Origin: Branchiostoma belcheri
Lineage: Eukaryota; Chordata; Leptocardii; Amphioxiformes; Branchiostomatidae
Length of the DNA stretch: 64,000 bases
Direction: 5' to 3'
NCBI RefSeq assembly: GCF_001625305.1
Contig: NW_017804020.1
Coordinates: forward strand, 7,333,348-7,397,347
This document shows, one piece after another, positions 1 through 12,000 of this stretch (its first letter is position 1; each line of letters opens with the position of its first letter). Under the pieces are notes generated by a model. That model was given only the letters and a program-made list of their open reading frames with translations, did not search any database and was not told where the DNA came from. A program made the translations under genes and the position numbers.

Positions 1-190
1 GGAGAAGGTAATAACCGTTTATTTATAACAAAACCATGCCTGAATTCGAAGGCTAATTGCTTGTACAGTGTCTAATTAACCTAATACGTCTACTATACTA
101 CGTTTGCTATTACACATAGAATTATGGGGTTGACTTGACTTCTTCTTTGAAGGCGGTGGATAATGAATTGTCCTACGTTCTGCATGAGTG
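1..190 (-). mobile_element. LINE 3'-end remnant (family with gcaattagcc... tail)
   Basis: On the minus strand the pair of words ...gccttcaaagaagaagtca... and ...caattagccttcgaattcagg... occurs in the same order as in other copies at 7900-8100, 17410-18640 and 44600-44935. It is the 3' tail of a non-LTR retrotransposon; no coding is left here. The stretch 190-590 shows nothing recognisable. Confidence 0.5.
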
Positions 191-589
191 GGTTTTGTGA
201 TCCAGTAGTCCAATTGAGCTGTGTACTGATACTGTACCTAAATAATTTCACACTAACTATAGGCCTATTTGTGACCTCAAATCTGTAAATAGCTGGTCCC
301 CCATGGGTCCCAAAGTAAGGACAGTGTGTTTGTGTTACAGACTGACAGTGTTAACTACCCGGAAAGATGATCTGTTGCATATCAGTTATATTTCCTGTAG
401 ATGTAACTTTGGTCAGTTTGTGTTGCAGGGTAGAATAACTGAGTTATAATTAGTTAACTTAGTTTTGCCTATGTTTTGTGTAAGAATTCTCCATAAACAA
501 AAACGTACACTACTTAACTATCAAGTTTATTCATGTTTCTGTCATTATGGAAGGAGTTCAGAAGAACATGTTAATTTCTTGAATCGTTC

Positions 590-697
590 AGGTACGGTCG
601 CCGCGCTCACTCAGTGGCTTTATTCGGTGGTTACTGTATGGCAACTGACAAGGCTTTATCACACCATATTCACCTCGGGGCGGGTCATTAACCCTTA
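590..697 (+). repeat. Dispersed repeat, inverted copy at 62.7 kb
   Basis: The segment from gctcactcagtggctttatt to cggggcgggtcattaaccct recurs in reverse at 62684-62790 with about 85-90% identity by eye. Probably a mobile-element end. Confidence 0.6.
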
Positions 698-727
698 AGT
701 AAATACTCTTGTTTTACTCAAGGTCAT

Positions 728-1300
728 TTAAGCCTCGGTCACAACCCGCTGTAGGTGCGCATGCAATTGCGTTCATGCTGTCTACATGCAAAAACGTGGG
801 CATATTTTGGTGATCCGTAAGTGGTGTGTACCGCCACCGTACGGAGTCCAACGGATGTGGGAGCACGCAGACACGCCGTAGCACTTTAAGTGCATGTAAA
901 ACTTTCTCTGCGTGCGGGCTGCAGATTCACCTCCCGTACGTCAGCCAGTACGGGCGACGTCGTGCCTCGTACGTACCGGTACGTACATACGTACCGTACG
1001 TAAGTAGCACGTGTAAGTACGGCCTGCATACGGTAAAGTGGCAATCGCTCAGAGATCTTACATTGTAAGCACGTACAACTCACTTACCACTTGCGCAACG
1101 AACGATGCACGCAACCGCTCATGGCCAGGCGTGGCGTGCAGACCACATACTTATACCTTGCGCAACCGTGTGAGTGACGTGCGTTGACGTACTGCTCATG
1201 CCAGTCCTTCCCTACGTTTTCAGAAAAACGTAGCAGACGTGGCCTCCCCAAAAAACGTACGGACAAAAAGTACGCATGGCGGGTTGTGACCGAGGCTTAA
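728..1300. mobile_element. piggyBac-like MITE with TTAA target duplication
   Basis: Perfect 18-bp inverted ends gcctcggtcacaacccgc at 732-749 and 1279-1296, each flanked by TTAA. TTAA duplication is characteristic of piggyBac. The 565-bp interior has no transposase and is full of acgt words (gtacgtaccggtacgtacat), many overlapping palindromes. Confidence 0.85.
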
Positions 1301-1783
1301 GGTACATCCACACGGCCTGTGCAGAGATATGTTAGCACACGGCCTATTTGTCTGTGAGCACACGACCTATGTGTCTGTGAGCACCTGTGTGACTGTAACT
1401 GTTGTCGTTCTGGGCTTTCATAGGATGTCGCATAAAAAAAACTAGTACATACAAGGCTACAGCTAGTAGTTTTTATGGATGACATCATCGCACGCATTGA
1501 TTTTCTTGTCTACATGTAACTTGTTCTTCTACATGTATCTATTATCCTTTCTTGTACTGGAATGACGCGAGGCCACTTCTCCGTGCTTTCCATAGGTATT
1601 TAATATATCTTTGTAAGCCAATAGGGTTATATGGGATGTACTAATTCATACTGAAAAGAGTTCAATTTAAAAAAAAAAATAGCAATATTATTTGCAATTT
1701 CCCAGGATTTTGCCCAAAATGCCTTTAAAGTTGTATGTTACCTTTTTTGATCCTTAAATAAAAAAAGGGGAAAAAAAGGGATC

Positions 1784-1829
<46 letters not shown>

Positions 1830-2106
1830 AAGACACGCAGACAGAGACACACACACACAAAGTAATACTATGCAACATACACACGCATAAACGTACCAAA
1901 ATGCAACAAAACATAAATAGAATGTGGTAATGAAAATCAGCTGGCAGTTTTTTTCAAAACACTCTGTGTTTATTTAGTGTAAAATTTTCCATCTTCTTAC
2001 ATCAGTGTGAACATACCATATTTAGCACTTCCATTGGGCAGCCCCCTTATAATTATATATCCTCACAGATACACATACATTGCGTACCTTAAAGTGAAAA
2101 TAAATT
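1301..2106. other. Intergenic: partial MITE and (AC)n
   Basis: A one-ended piece of Harbinger-like MITE family B (ggctacagctagtagttttt atggatgacatc) lies at 1453-1505. A (CA)n microsatellite spans about 1786-1860. No coding region or other structure seen. Confidence 0.6.
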
Positions 2107-2724
2107 TAATTTCAGTTTTGGTGCCTTTTACCCCAAATCCCATTGCAAAAGGGGATTCAAATTGGTTTCTACAATGTACAAATGTACATGTACCAGTCCC
2201 ACACACACAAGGGGGGATATTTGACCCAAATCCATTGTTCAAGTTTGACGCTGGGTCCTATACCACCAGGTGGGGGTACCAGAAGGCCGATGACATATAG
2301 GCTGTCCACTTAATCTAATTTAGTTGGCCATGAAATCACTACTCTGCTAACGTTACAAAAGAGTACATAAGAACATCTCATGAAAGTTCAGCTGAGTTGG
2401 TAAATTACATTATGAAAAACTTAAACTGTTCTCCAACTCAAAATTTGACTCACCACGACTGAATCACTCAGTCTTCCTCAGCTATCTGACCCAAATGCTG
2501 TGGACACGTGGTTTTTCCCACGTGTGACGTCAGCAAAGGGTCAAAGGTTGTCGAAAATTTCTGATGAGTCAAATTTTGAGTTGGAGAACAGTTTAAGTTT
2601 TTCATAAGAACATCTCCACCAAAAAGAAATGGAAGAAGAGCAGCCAGAGGACCGATAATCACCCAAGAATTGAATCACCTTTTGCGAACATAAATTTGGG
2701 TTAAAAGGCACCAAACTGAAATTA
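2107..2724. mobile_element. Nested inverted-repeat MITEs
   Basis: Outer arms of roughly 55 bp (ttcagttttggtgcctttta at 2107-2165, inverted at 2667-2724) enclose a second hairpin element at 2410-2607. Its ~42-bp ends start ttatgaaaaacttaaactgt and end acagtttaagtttttcataa. The inner element has a palindrome cacgtggtttttcccacgtg. Confidence 0.75.
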
Positions 2725-4028
2725 GGTTTTTAAATTCTTTGTCCTTTAACGGTCACATCTCCAATTAGCATATCAGGATGTATTCTGCTTCCACAATCAT
2801 GTACAGTATTTCTGTGCCAAACTCCCCAAAATAAAATTAAAAAGAAAGTCACTATCTCACTCTCTGAATATTCAGAGACAATAAGTTAACATTCACTTGT
2901 GACACACATAAAATCAAACCATGTGGTCTTCAATGTACAAGACTATAGTAATTCATTTGAGGATTCATATCAGCAGCTATATAGAGTTCTTCCTAACTTC
3001 CTTAATTGGTATATAATCTACACAACATGGCCTTGTTAGGTCCATGTGTGGGTATCACTTGATTCTCATAGGTCTAATTTGTTACTACACATCATGTACA
3101 CCTTACACTATATATACATATATAATATGCTATAATTTCAATTTAACTCTCACCACTACTGACAGTTTTATATAATACTTAATCTTGTGCCTAGTTGTGT
3201 TGGTTGAGAAGGTCGGTGCAGATATTAGTTGTATATTAATATTTATCCTATTCTTTTTTACTTTTCAGTAGTTCTACTTGCAGTGATTATAGGCCACACC
3301 AATATTATACATAATTTGGCTTGAGGATTTGGTTCTTTTTTTTTGCTTCCCAGGAAACACATCATAATTAATAGCAAACCACTGTAAAATAGTTAATGGT
3401 TTCCGTAACAATTGTGGGAATTAATTCTGATCATACACTTTCAATTCAACACCTACTTGTATTGTACATCTACAAATTTAAAGCCGAAGTGCCTGCTTTC
3501 TCCACATAACTTAATTTTCAACATTATGTTCAGGACATACAATCTGATATTACATTGTTGTGATAAGTTAGCACAGTATGTATACACTCATACTTTCTTT
3601 TATAGTTCTTTCTTATTCCTCCTTCACTTAATATGCAGTATACTGGTTTACTATGCCATATATACTGGTGTGATTTGCAGTATACTGATGAAGTATGCAT
3701 GAGTACTAGATAAGTATACCAGTAAAATCCTAACCCAGACAATGTACATGCAGATGGTGTGGCCTGATTATAAATTACTACACAGTGCACATGATCTTGT
3801 TTAGGAAATTAGTTCACATTCTTCCTACCTCTACTTCACATAGAGCAACTTACATTATGTACATAGTGACATTGTCTTGTTAGTGGCAGAGCTCGAGAAG
3901 GCAATATACGTTAGTCAAACATCCACCTTGACTACTGTAGATAACATAACACAAAGCTGTTCCTAGTGGTTTGTATGTTCAGCTAATCCACTAGTACTGA
4001 GTCTGTGTATAGGACTGAATATACATGA
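2725..4028. other. Intergenic AT-rich DNA
   Basis: Unique-looking AT-rich sequence with short tandem-like words (tatactggtgtgatttgcag, tatactgatgaagtatg). No gene or clear repeat seen. Confidence 0.5.
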
Positions 4029-4424
4029 GGCCATGTTGATTTGAATATATGGATGACATCTTCTGGGAACCCCAAAACTGATGCGAGCATGCAAATAAAA
4101 AAAAATTTGGCAGAAAAAAAAAAGTTGCTTTCATTATGAAATCTACATGGTCAAGAGGGTGGAACAAATGACAGAGTATGGTTTGGCAAATAATCTATTC
4201 TTCAAGTTCATTTCTTTACATTTTCGTCTTTTTTTCATTTAATTTTGGCATTCCACGACATTGGTATCGTTTTTAAATATTCTTCTTGAAACTTACGCTA
4301 TATATTTGCTCATTTTGTAACTGTTTTGTATGATTTGCAGTGTGGTTGGAAACTTTTTTTTGGAAATGGCCGAAGTTCATGTGTGTCTGGATGTCATCCA
4401 TAATATAATCAAATCAACATGGCC
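4029..4424. mobile_element. MITE family A copy 1
   Basis: Inverted ends ggccatgttgatttgaatat with atggatgacatc inside, closing gatgtcatccat...aatcaaatcaacatggcc; flanked by tga on both sides. Sub-terminal ATGGATGACATC is shared with family B, so A and B are related Tourist/Harbinger-like families. Confidence 0.8.
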
Positions 4425-5487
4425 TGAAGGAATGGACATTGTTACACATGAATGTACTAACTGTGCCTTCTTGTGTTGTACAATGTAAGATGCCGGTTAA
4501 ATAAGATTTCACATGACACACTTCCTGTTTATGAATTGAAATTTCAAGAGGAACTAACAAGTGCTCAGAAATTACAATGTAAAATAGGTATAATCTTATA
4601 GATTTTATAATTTGTCATCTTTTCAGTTGTAAAGCTTAAATTCATTAATGCACAACTATGTAATCATGGAACTCTAGTTATACCTGCATGTGAAATTTCA
4701 GCTTCTCATAATAACTGGAAGGGCAATGCTAATTATTTAATTGAAACATCTTCAGCTGGTATTTGGTGTTACAATGTTGGTGTTGCCATGTGTTATAATA
4801 TTAGTTAACTATCAGCAGATACAAAACTAGGACATTATAGCTGGGAGGATAATTTCTGTTCTTGTCATGAATGCAATGGAATCTTAACCGTGCATTTCCA
4901 ATATACATAATGATTGTAACATCAAGACCTCTTGTACTGTGCAAGCAACAGTGGCTAAGCTTGTGCAATTGTGTATTTACTTCAAATGAAAGACTGAGAA
5001 TAAAAGACTTGTGACTAAGTGATGCACCTGTGACCTGAAATTATCATGTTTTTCAAGGATCCATGCACACCATGCAAATTACTTTTTTATGGAAATTTTC
5101 AGGAGGTAAATACTAAAATGATTTTAAGACTAAGTTTTAATGTCTAATATTAAAGAACTCAGATATAAATTAAAAGGCTTCTTCCAATTGTACTTTTGTG
5201 GTATCTTTCTTCCGTAATAGTGTACTAGTTAGAGTGCAAGTTAGAGTGTTAATTTGATATAGTCTAGATATACAGGGATATGCAGTACTTGAAAATTTGA
5301 ATACTTTTCCCCTTCTTAAAGGTAGACACTGGAAGTTAGAATTTGTGTCAGCTATGAATCTAATCTGACTTCCTTTTGGCAGGTATACTGTTACAGTAAT
5401 GACTTGTCTGATGCTTTTCAGATTGACCAATTTGAAAGAAAGTTGTAAGAGATCCAGGGGGCACAGACTGTACTGGAGACCTGGGAA
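4425..5487. other. Downstream of Syt14/16, no feature
   Basis: AT-rich DNA without recognisable repeats or coding. It probably contains the 3' UTR end of the Syt gene, whose cleavage site I could not place. Confidence 0.4.
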
Positions 5488-5893
5488 CTGTTCCAGGAAT
5501 GTGTGTGCATGTTCCAAGGAAGTGTGTCTGTTCTAGGAATGTGTGCCTGTTCCAGGAAAGTGTGTGCCTGTTCCAGGAATGCGTGTGCCTGTTCCAGGAA
5601 TGTGTGTGTCTGTTCTAGGAATGTGTGCCTGTTCCAGGAAAGTGTGTGCCTGTTCAAGGAATTTGTGTGCCTGTTTAAGGAATGTGTGTGCCTGTTTCAG
5701 GAATGTGTGTGTCTGTTCCTGGAATGTGAGTGCCTGTTCCAGGAATGTATGTGCCTGTTTCAGGAATGCATGTGCCTGTTCCAGAAATGCATGTGCCTGT
5801 TCCAGGAAAGTGTGTGCCTGTTTAAATGATGTGTGTGCCTGTTCCAGAAATGTGTGTGCCTGTTCCAGAAATGTGTACAGTGTCTGTTCCAGG
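5488..5893. repeat. ~20-bp minisatellite in Syt 3' UTR
   Basis: About 20 imperfect units of gtgtgcctgttccaggaat between the Syt stop codon and downstream DNA. Unit lengths vary by 0-3 bp and the third-unit variants (tgttcaagg, tgtttaagg, tgttccagaa) are interspersed. Transcribed in the 3' UTR on the minus strand. Confidence 0.9.
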
Positions 5894-5925
5894 AATGCGT
5901 GCGTCTGCGATCAGGAGCGCCTGAC

Positions 5926-6026
5926 TCATGACTCCAGAAGCACGTGCCATCTGCAGACCTGCTGCCCCTTAGACTCCCGCATGTCCTGCCAATGGTTCAG
6001 CTCCTCCTCACCACTGTTGTTTAACC
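5926..6026 (-). CDS. SYT14/16: Syt14/16 terminal exon: C2B end and stop
   Basis: Acceptor actgctgttttgcag. It encodes [20 protein letters not shown], then [12 protein letters not shown] and TGA at 5928-5926. The WHVL element matches the conserved WHXL motif at the end of synaptotagmin C2B domains, and LLES is the exact C-terminus of vertebrate SYT14. The 3' UTR must run into a 20-bp minisatellite that starts about 33 nt past the stop. No AATAAA was identified close by; an ATTAAA on this strand near 5137 is a weak candidate. Confidence 0.95.
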
Positions 6027-9000
6027 CTGCAAAACAGCAGTAAAACAGATTAACTACTGTAACAGACATCTCCACAAATAAACTACTGTTACAGTAACAT
6101 GTAACACCACAGCTCCAGAGATTAACTTCTGGGTTGTTGGACCAGTCCATTCTTGCAAGGGGAAATTCAATTTTGAACTTGGGCTACATCAATTTTTTGG
6201 TAACTGTGGGAATATCTATGGAAGATTCTATTTTGAAATGGGAGTAAAATATGCCACATTTACTCACAAATGTTGCCTTTCGTAGTTACAACACAAATTC
6301 ACTTTTCCGTGCCCCTCACAGGATCCAGGACAACTTACCGAGAGAAAACCAACCAATCATTTCCTTCCGTTTCATCCCCCGTTTATTGTAGACTGAGAAC
6401 ATGAGCGTGACGTCTGACAGTTGGAACAGCGCCACCTGGAAAATGAAGGTCTCCTTGTAGACGGGGTTTGGCTGTCCGCGGCGGATGGACGTCTTGCTTC
6501 TGGACAGCTCTTGACCATTGGAAGCCATCAGACATATCTTCACATAAGTGTCTGTAACGTAGCAGTAATGATTGAAGTTAGCACTTGTTGAACATGTGAA
6601 CTTGTTGAACTAGTGAATGTATGTGACAGTCATAATATATCATGCATGGGACACGACAACATTTGATACAGGTGGTCCAACCCATGTGATATCTAGCATT
6701 ATATCATACCTGGGCCGTGATGACCTTCGATAATGGTGTTCCAGACCGGGCCGTACTAACTGTTATATCATACCCGGGCCGCGATAACGGGTTCCGGACC
6801 GGGCCGTACTTACTGTTATATCATACCCGGGCCGCGATAACGGGTTCCGGACCAGGCCGTACTTTACGGTGCGGCCCGGTCCGGAACCCGTTATCGAACG
6901 CTTCCATGGCTTCCATAAAACGATTCGAACGCGATCGCCCTACCCGCTTGTACCCCTTTCGAAAATTCGAATACAGAATCCGGACGTTGGAATTGATGTT
7001 GTTGCATTTTAGGGTTTAGTGGCACCAACTTTTGGCTCATCTTGCATTGAAAGGCGTGTTTTTTGGGTGGGTATCACATAAATAAAATACAACACGGTGT
7101 ATTCCGCATCGCCCTTGGTCCCGGCCCTCCCGCGAGTCGGATCGCCCTCCGGCCTGGTGCTCTGTTCATGGCCATGTTGGGAGTTACTGTAGCTACTGTA
7201 CTGACCTGGTGCTCTGTTCATGGCCATGTTGGGAGTTACTGTAGCTACTGTACTGACCTGGTGCTCTGTTCATGGCCATGTTGGGAGTTACTGTAGCTAC
7301 TGTACTGACCTGGTGCTGTTCATGGTCATGTTGGGAGTTACTGTAGCTACTGTACTGACCTGGTGCTCTGTTCATGGCCATGTTGGGAGTTACTGTAGCT
7401 ACTGTACTGACCTGGTGCTCTGTTCATGGTCATGTTGGGAGTTACTGTAGCTACTGTACTGACCTGGTCCTCTGTTCATGGTCATGTTGGGAGTTACTGT
7501 AGCTACTGTACTAACCTGGTGCTCTGTTCATGGTCATGTTGGGAGTTACTGTTACAGTAGCTACTGTACTGACCTGGTGCTCTGTTCATGGCCATGTTGC
7601 GGAAGTGGCTGCCCTTGATGACCTCCACCGACAGCCGTCCGGTCGTTGCGTTGTACGCCAGCCCGACGAGCAGCTCGGGCACGCCACCGGCGTGAGTCAG
7701 GGATTGGCTGGAGGATCCGCTGTCACTGCGGGACAGACCTGACAGGCTGAACTGGGAGTCTCCTCCCTGCAGCACGGAAACACAAAGGAGGCATGAGTCA
7801 AATTTAAGAGTACTTCTCTCCTGTTCCTCGATGGCTGGTACATGTAAGTGTACAGTACATACTTATAATATTTGAAATTTATTTAATTCAAAGAAACTAA
7901 TCTGCTCTTAACATCTGAAACCCCACAAATTACAGAAAAAGTGGGATCTTTGTCTTCCTCTGCCTTCAAAAAAGAAGTCAAACCCAGTAGCTTTTAGGAG
8001 TTTAGCAGTAGTTCTTTGTGTAATACTATTAATTTGCCTGTTCTCATGTACTTGCTAAAGGTTTCTTGCAATTAGCCATCGGGCATGAATTCTGTACAAC
8101 TGGTGGGAACCAGGTGTGTTACGCCAAAAAGGGGTTATACCGGCTATACAGATACAGATACAGATCTCACTGGTTTGTAACATCTCACTGGTTTGGTAAC
8201 ATCTCACTGGTTTGGTAACATCTCACTGATTTTGTAACATCTCACTGGTTTTGTAACATCTCACTGGTTTGGTAACATCTCACTGGTTTGGTAACATCTC
8301 ACTGATTTTGTAACATCTCACTGGCTTTGTAACATCTCACTGGTTTTGTAACATGTCACTGGTTTTGTAACATCTCACTGGTTTTGTAACACCTCACTGG
8401 TTTTGTAACATCTCACTGGTTTTGTAACATCTCACTGGTTTTGTACCGACACAATAAACAATGTAAGACAGCCAATAGAGAACAACATTCAGAAACAACA
8501 ACATTACTGATAACAGAACAGAGATAATTATACAGGCCCCAGGCTAAATGCTCCCCTGGCCCAGAGAGCACAACATAACTCAGCAAATAATGAACAACAT
8601 TCAGAAGCAGCATTTCTGAAAACAGGTTACAGGTACTGTAATTCACTTTGTATCCACGGTAGCAAAATTTGACAGTCTGAGGAAAGTGGACATGTTCATG
8701 GAACTTAATCTTCAGGAGATGAAATGATTTCATACGGTATTGATGAGTTCACAGTACAGAAGTGACTGTGAAAACTGTTAAGTAAACATCGATAAAAGTA
8801 CTTGAAAAAATAACCGTACCGTGAAAAAATCAGAGATTATAGCACATGCAGTACTAGGTGGCTAAAGGTACGTTGCCCCCCCCCCGGCCTTCTCCTACTA
8901 AGCTGCTGCAGTGTGTTTGATGGTTGGTCCCATGGCAGTTGTTGCCAACCATAGATCATATCTGAAACATCGGCTCACTAATGGAGGACAACAGCAAGGT

Positions 9001-12000
9001 GACACAGTCTGTCTTCAGCAGGAGCAACAATAATGTCAACATACAGACAGACACATACAATCTACAATAACAGTCATCCTTCTGAAGTACACGTCAGGAA
9101 AGGTTTGTAATGTAATGTAATGTCCCGTTAATTGTAACTCCTATTCCTATAACATACACAGAGAGAATTTCCTGAACAGATCTGTATCAGACCATATTAG
9201 TTCAGAAAAATGACAATGCACGGAAAACAGCTAACAGATATGGGGCCAGATTTGAGTACATGTATGTACAAACATGTAGGTCACATGGACCTTTTATCTG
9301 GTATTCACAATGTCTCTGCTGTGAAAGGAACAAGTATGGATTAATCAATGTTTGTGGTCACCTCGAGAAACTCGGCAGGAACAAATTTTGCTGCCATGGT
9401 CTGTGCCCTGTGAGACTGTGTGCTGCACCGCTGCCCCTCCTATAGTCTCACTTCACCACCGACTAAACAGATTAAGCAGAAACCGGTTTTTCTGCTCGTC
9501 AATCTGCCCCATTCTACACCCTGTTGTAGCCTGAAGCCCTGCCTCCATGGTGGCCGGCTGCCATCTCCTGACACATGCACTACACCCGCCCATAGCTGCC
9601 CATGGTTACCTGCTTAATTATTCATGATCTTCCAACTTCCTTCGGCGGAATTTGACTATAATGTGGCTCTCAGATGAACGTGAATAATTCAGCGCGGTGT
9701 AATGTTAACCATTGCTGATGGCAATGTTGTGTAAGGCGCGTATCGGCCAAGAGACGGTTTCTTTCCAAGGTCACTTAAGGATAGTTCCTAGATCTGATAC
9801 ATGAATAATTCAAAATGCACCATATGTAAAGCATGCATAGATAATATATTAAAACATCAGATAAGTCTATAATGATACAAGAAAAAAAGCAGACTGCAGC
9901 AGAACAAGACATGAAGATTAGCATCTTGACAAGGGGTATCGGAAAGAGCTGCCCGGTCCGGTTCGCATAAACTGCTGCCTGGTCCGGCCCGAGGCTGGTT
10001 ATGGGGGGTTTCGAGCGTGGTTGCGCCCCCCCCCACACCACACACACGTACGTTTTCTATGACGGTCACCACATAACGACACTCTACAAAAAATGTGGTA
10101 AATAAGTGCATAGTTTAAAGAATCTTTTGGGAAAACATTAATTTATAAAAAAAAATCATGTGGATTCAAGGTATGGGCTGTGAGCCACCGTGTGGATTTC
10201 TAGCACGTAACTTATCACGATTTAGCATTTTCCCTGTCAAATCAAATACAGAACTCACGATATAAAAAGAACCCTGTTACAGTAGTATTTCTGATCCTAG
10301 CGACCACGTTTTCATTTGAAATATTATGCAGGGGGAACTGCCCCCGTTTTCAGCCATGTGCTTCAGTCTCAAGCGGTCAGTAGGGCACGCACGCCTGGGG
10401 CCACCAGCACCCTAAAATTATCTTGGCGGCACGCAGTTAACACAGCCAGCATAGTCTTATTATTTCGTTACTAACACTACATTTTGTAAGTAAATATGGG
10501 TCCAGCGACCAGTGGAACCACTGCCCTCATTATAATTAACAAACATCAGGCTACTATCGCATTTGCTAAGGGCTATTTCATGTGGTAATTACTGTTTTAC
10601 ACATGTACAGGTCTCCCTTCAAAAAGGTGAAAATATAAACATTACAAACAATGATTTTACGACTATATTTTATGGTGTAGTACATGTAATATTTGAACTG
10701 AAAATATCCATTTCCCATCATGTCAAGCTCAACAAGACCTTATTTACGAAATGCTTTACTAGTCTTGTGTCAATGATTCATTGTCTATGAAGATATGTTG
10801 ATCTTCCATAACCATGTACATGTAGACTTCACAGAGGGTGTACATTGTGTAGACTTACAATTAGTAACATTGTCTATGATGTGTGGATTGCACCAAGGTT
10901 GTACATGATGTGTACTATACTTTCACCGATGGCTGTATGTGGTTGCCAATGTGTAGACTAACTTAGATTTAGGTTGGTCGTTGCACTTACACTGAAGTTG
11001 TGCATGATTATAATATTAACAAACACTGAGGTTGTATATGATTGTGTACAGTGCTTACACAGAGGTTGTACCTTTTTTTTACATGATTGTGTACTTTACT
11101 TACACTGAGATTGTACATTTTTTGTACATGATACATGTAAATCATTGTGTTCTGTACTTACACTGAGGTTGTACATGATAGTGTTCTGTACTTACACTGA
11201 GGTTGTACATGGTTGTGTACTGTACTTACACTGAGGTTGTACATGATTGTGTACTTTACTTACACTGAGGTTGTACATGATTGTGTTCTGTACTTACACT
11301 GAGGTTGTACATGATAGTGTTCTGTACTTACACTGAGTACAACAGTTACTGTAACACGAACAATATGCATGAAAGATTGAACTGGCTATCAGTGAAAGGA
11401 AGACTATACAAAAACATGCTAATAATGTTCAATAAAATTTTGGTAGCTGAAAAACCAGAAGTGATCCATGACAGGTTACAACGAATAGACAATTCTCATG
11501 GCCATAGCACCCGACTAGCGACAGGAGGTGGCTTAAGACTGCCTAAACCGAAGACAACCGCAATGGAAAGAACATTCGTTTACAGATGTATAAAATCTCA
11601 CAATGACCTTCCACCACACGCCAGGTCAACCACACCAACACTGTTCAAGAACACCATAAATGACATGATGACTCACAAGATAGATACAAACAAACCCTTA
11701 AAGCACTGGTGGTAAGGTACTGGCGGACGCAAGAAGCTGAATATATTACATGTAATTATATGCAACCTCTGACCTCCCAAAAGCAATCTGGAAATGTCGT
11801 GTTGCTTTGTAGTTGTAATTGTTTACTGCTCTGTAGTTTTATGCTAGTTGTAGTCTAATGGATGCAACTATTATGTTATGTGCCTTAATTTGTAATTACA
11901 TTTGTGTACTCTGTGTTTTATGAGTCCAGGAAGAATAGATAAGATTTGACGTCTAACCTGAATGTCAGTGGCGTTGGGTGGTGTAGTGGTTAGAGCAATC

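Noticed and set aside
5503-6043. Cys-rich plus-strand frames (CACSRNVCACSRN)
   Set aside because: Pure translation of the gtgtgcctgttccaggaat minisatellite; not a toxin or defensin-like gene.
7193-7450. Minus-strand frames through the donor minisatellite as extra C2B coding
   Set aside because: The frame stays open across units, but the protein homology jumps cleanly from NRAP to DTYVK at the first donor, so these are intron under normal splicing.
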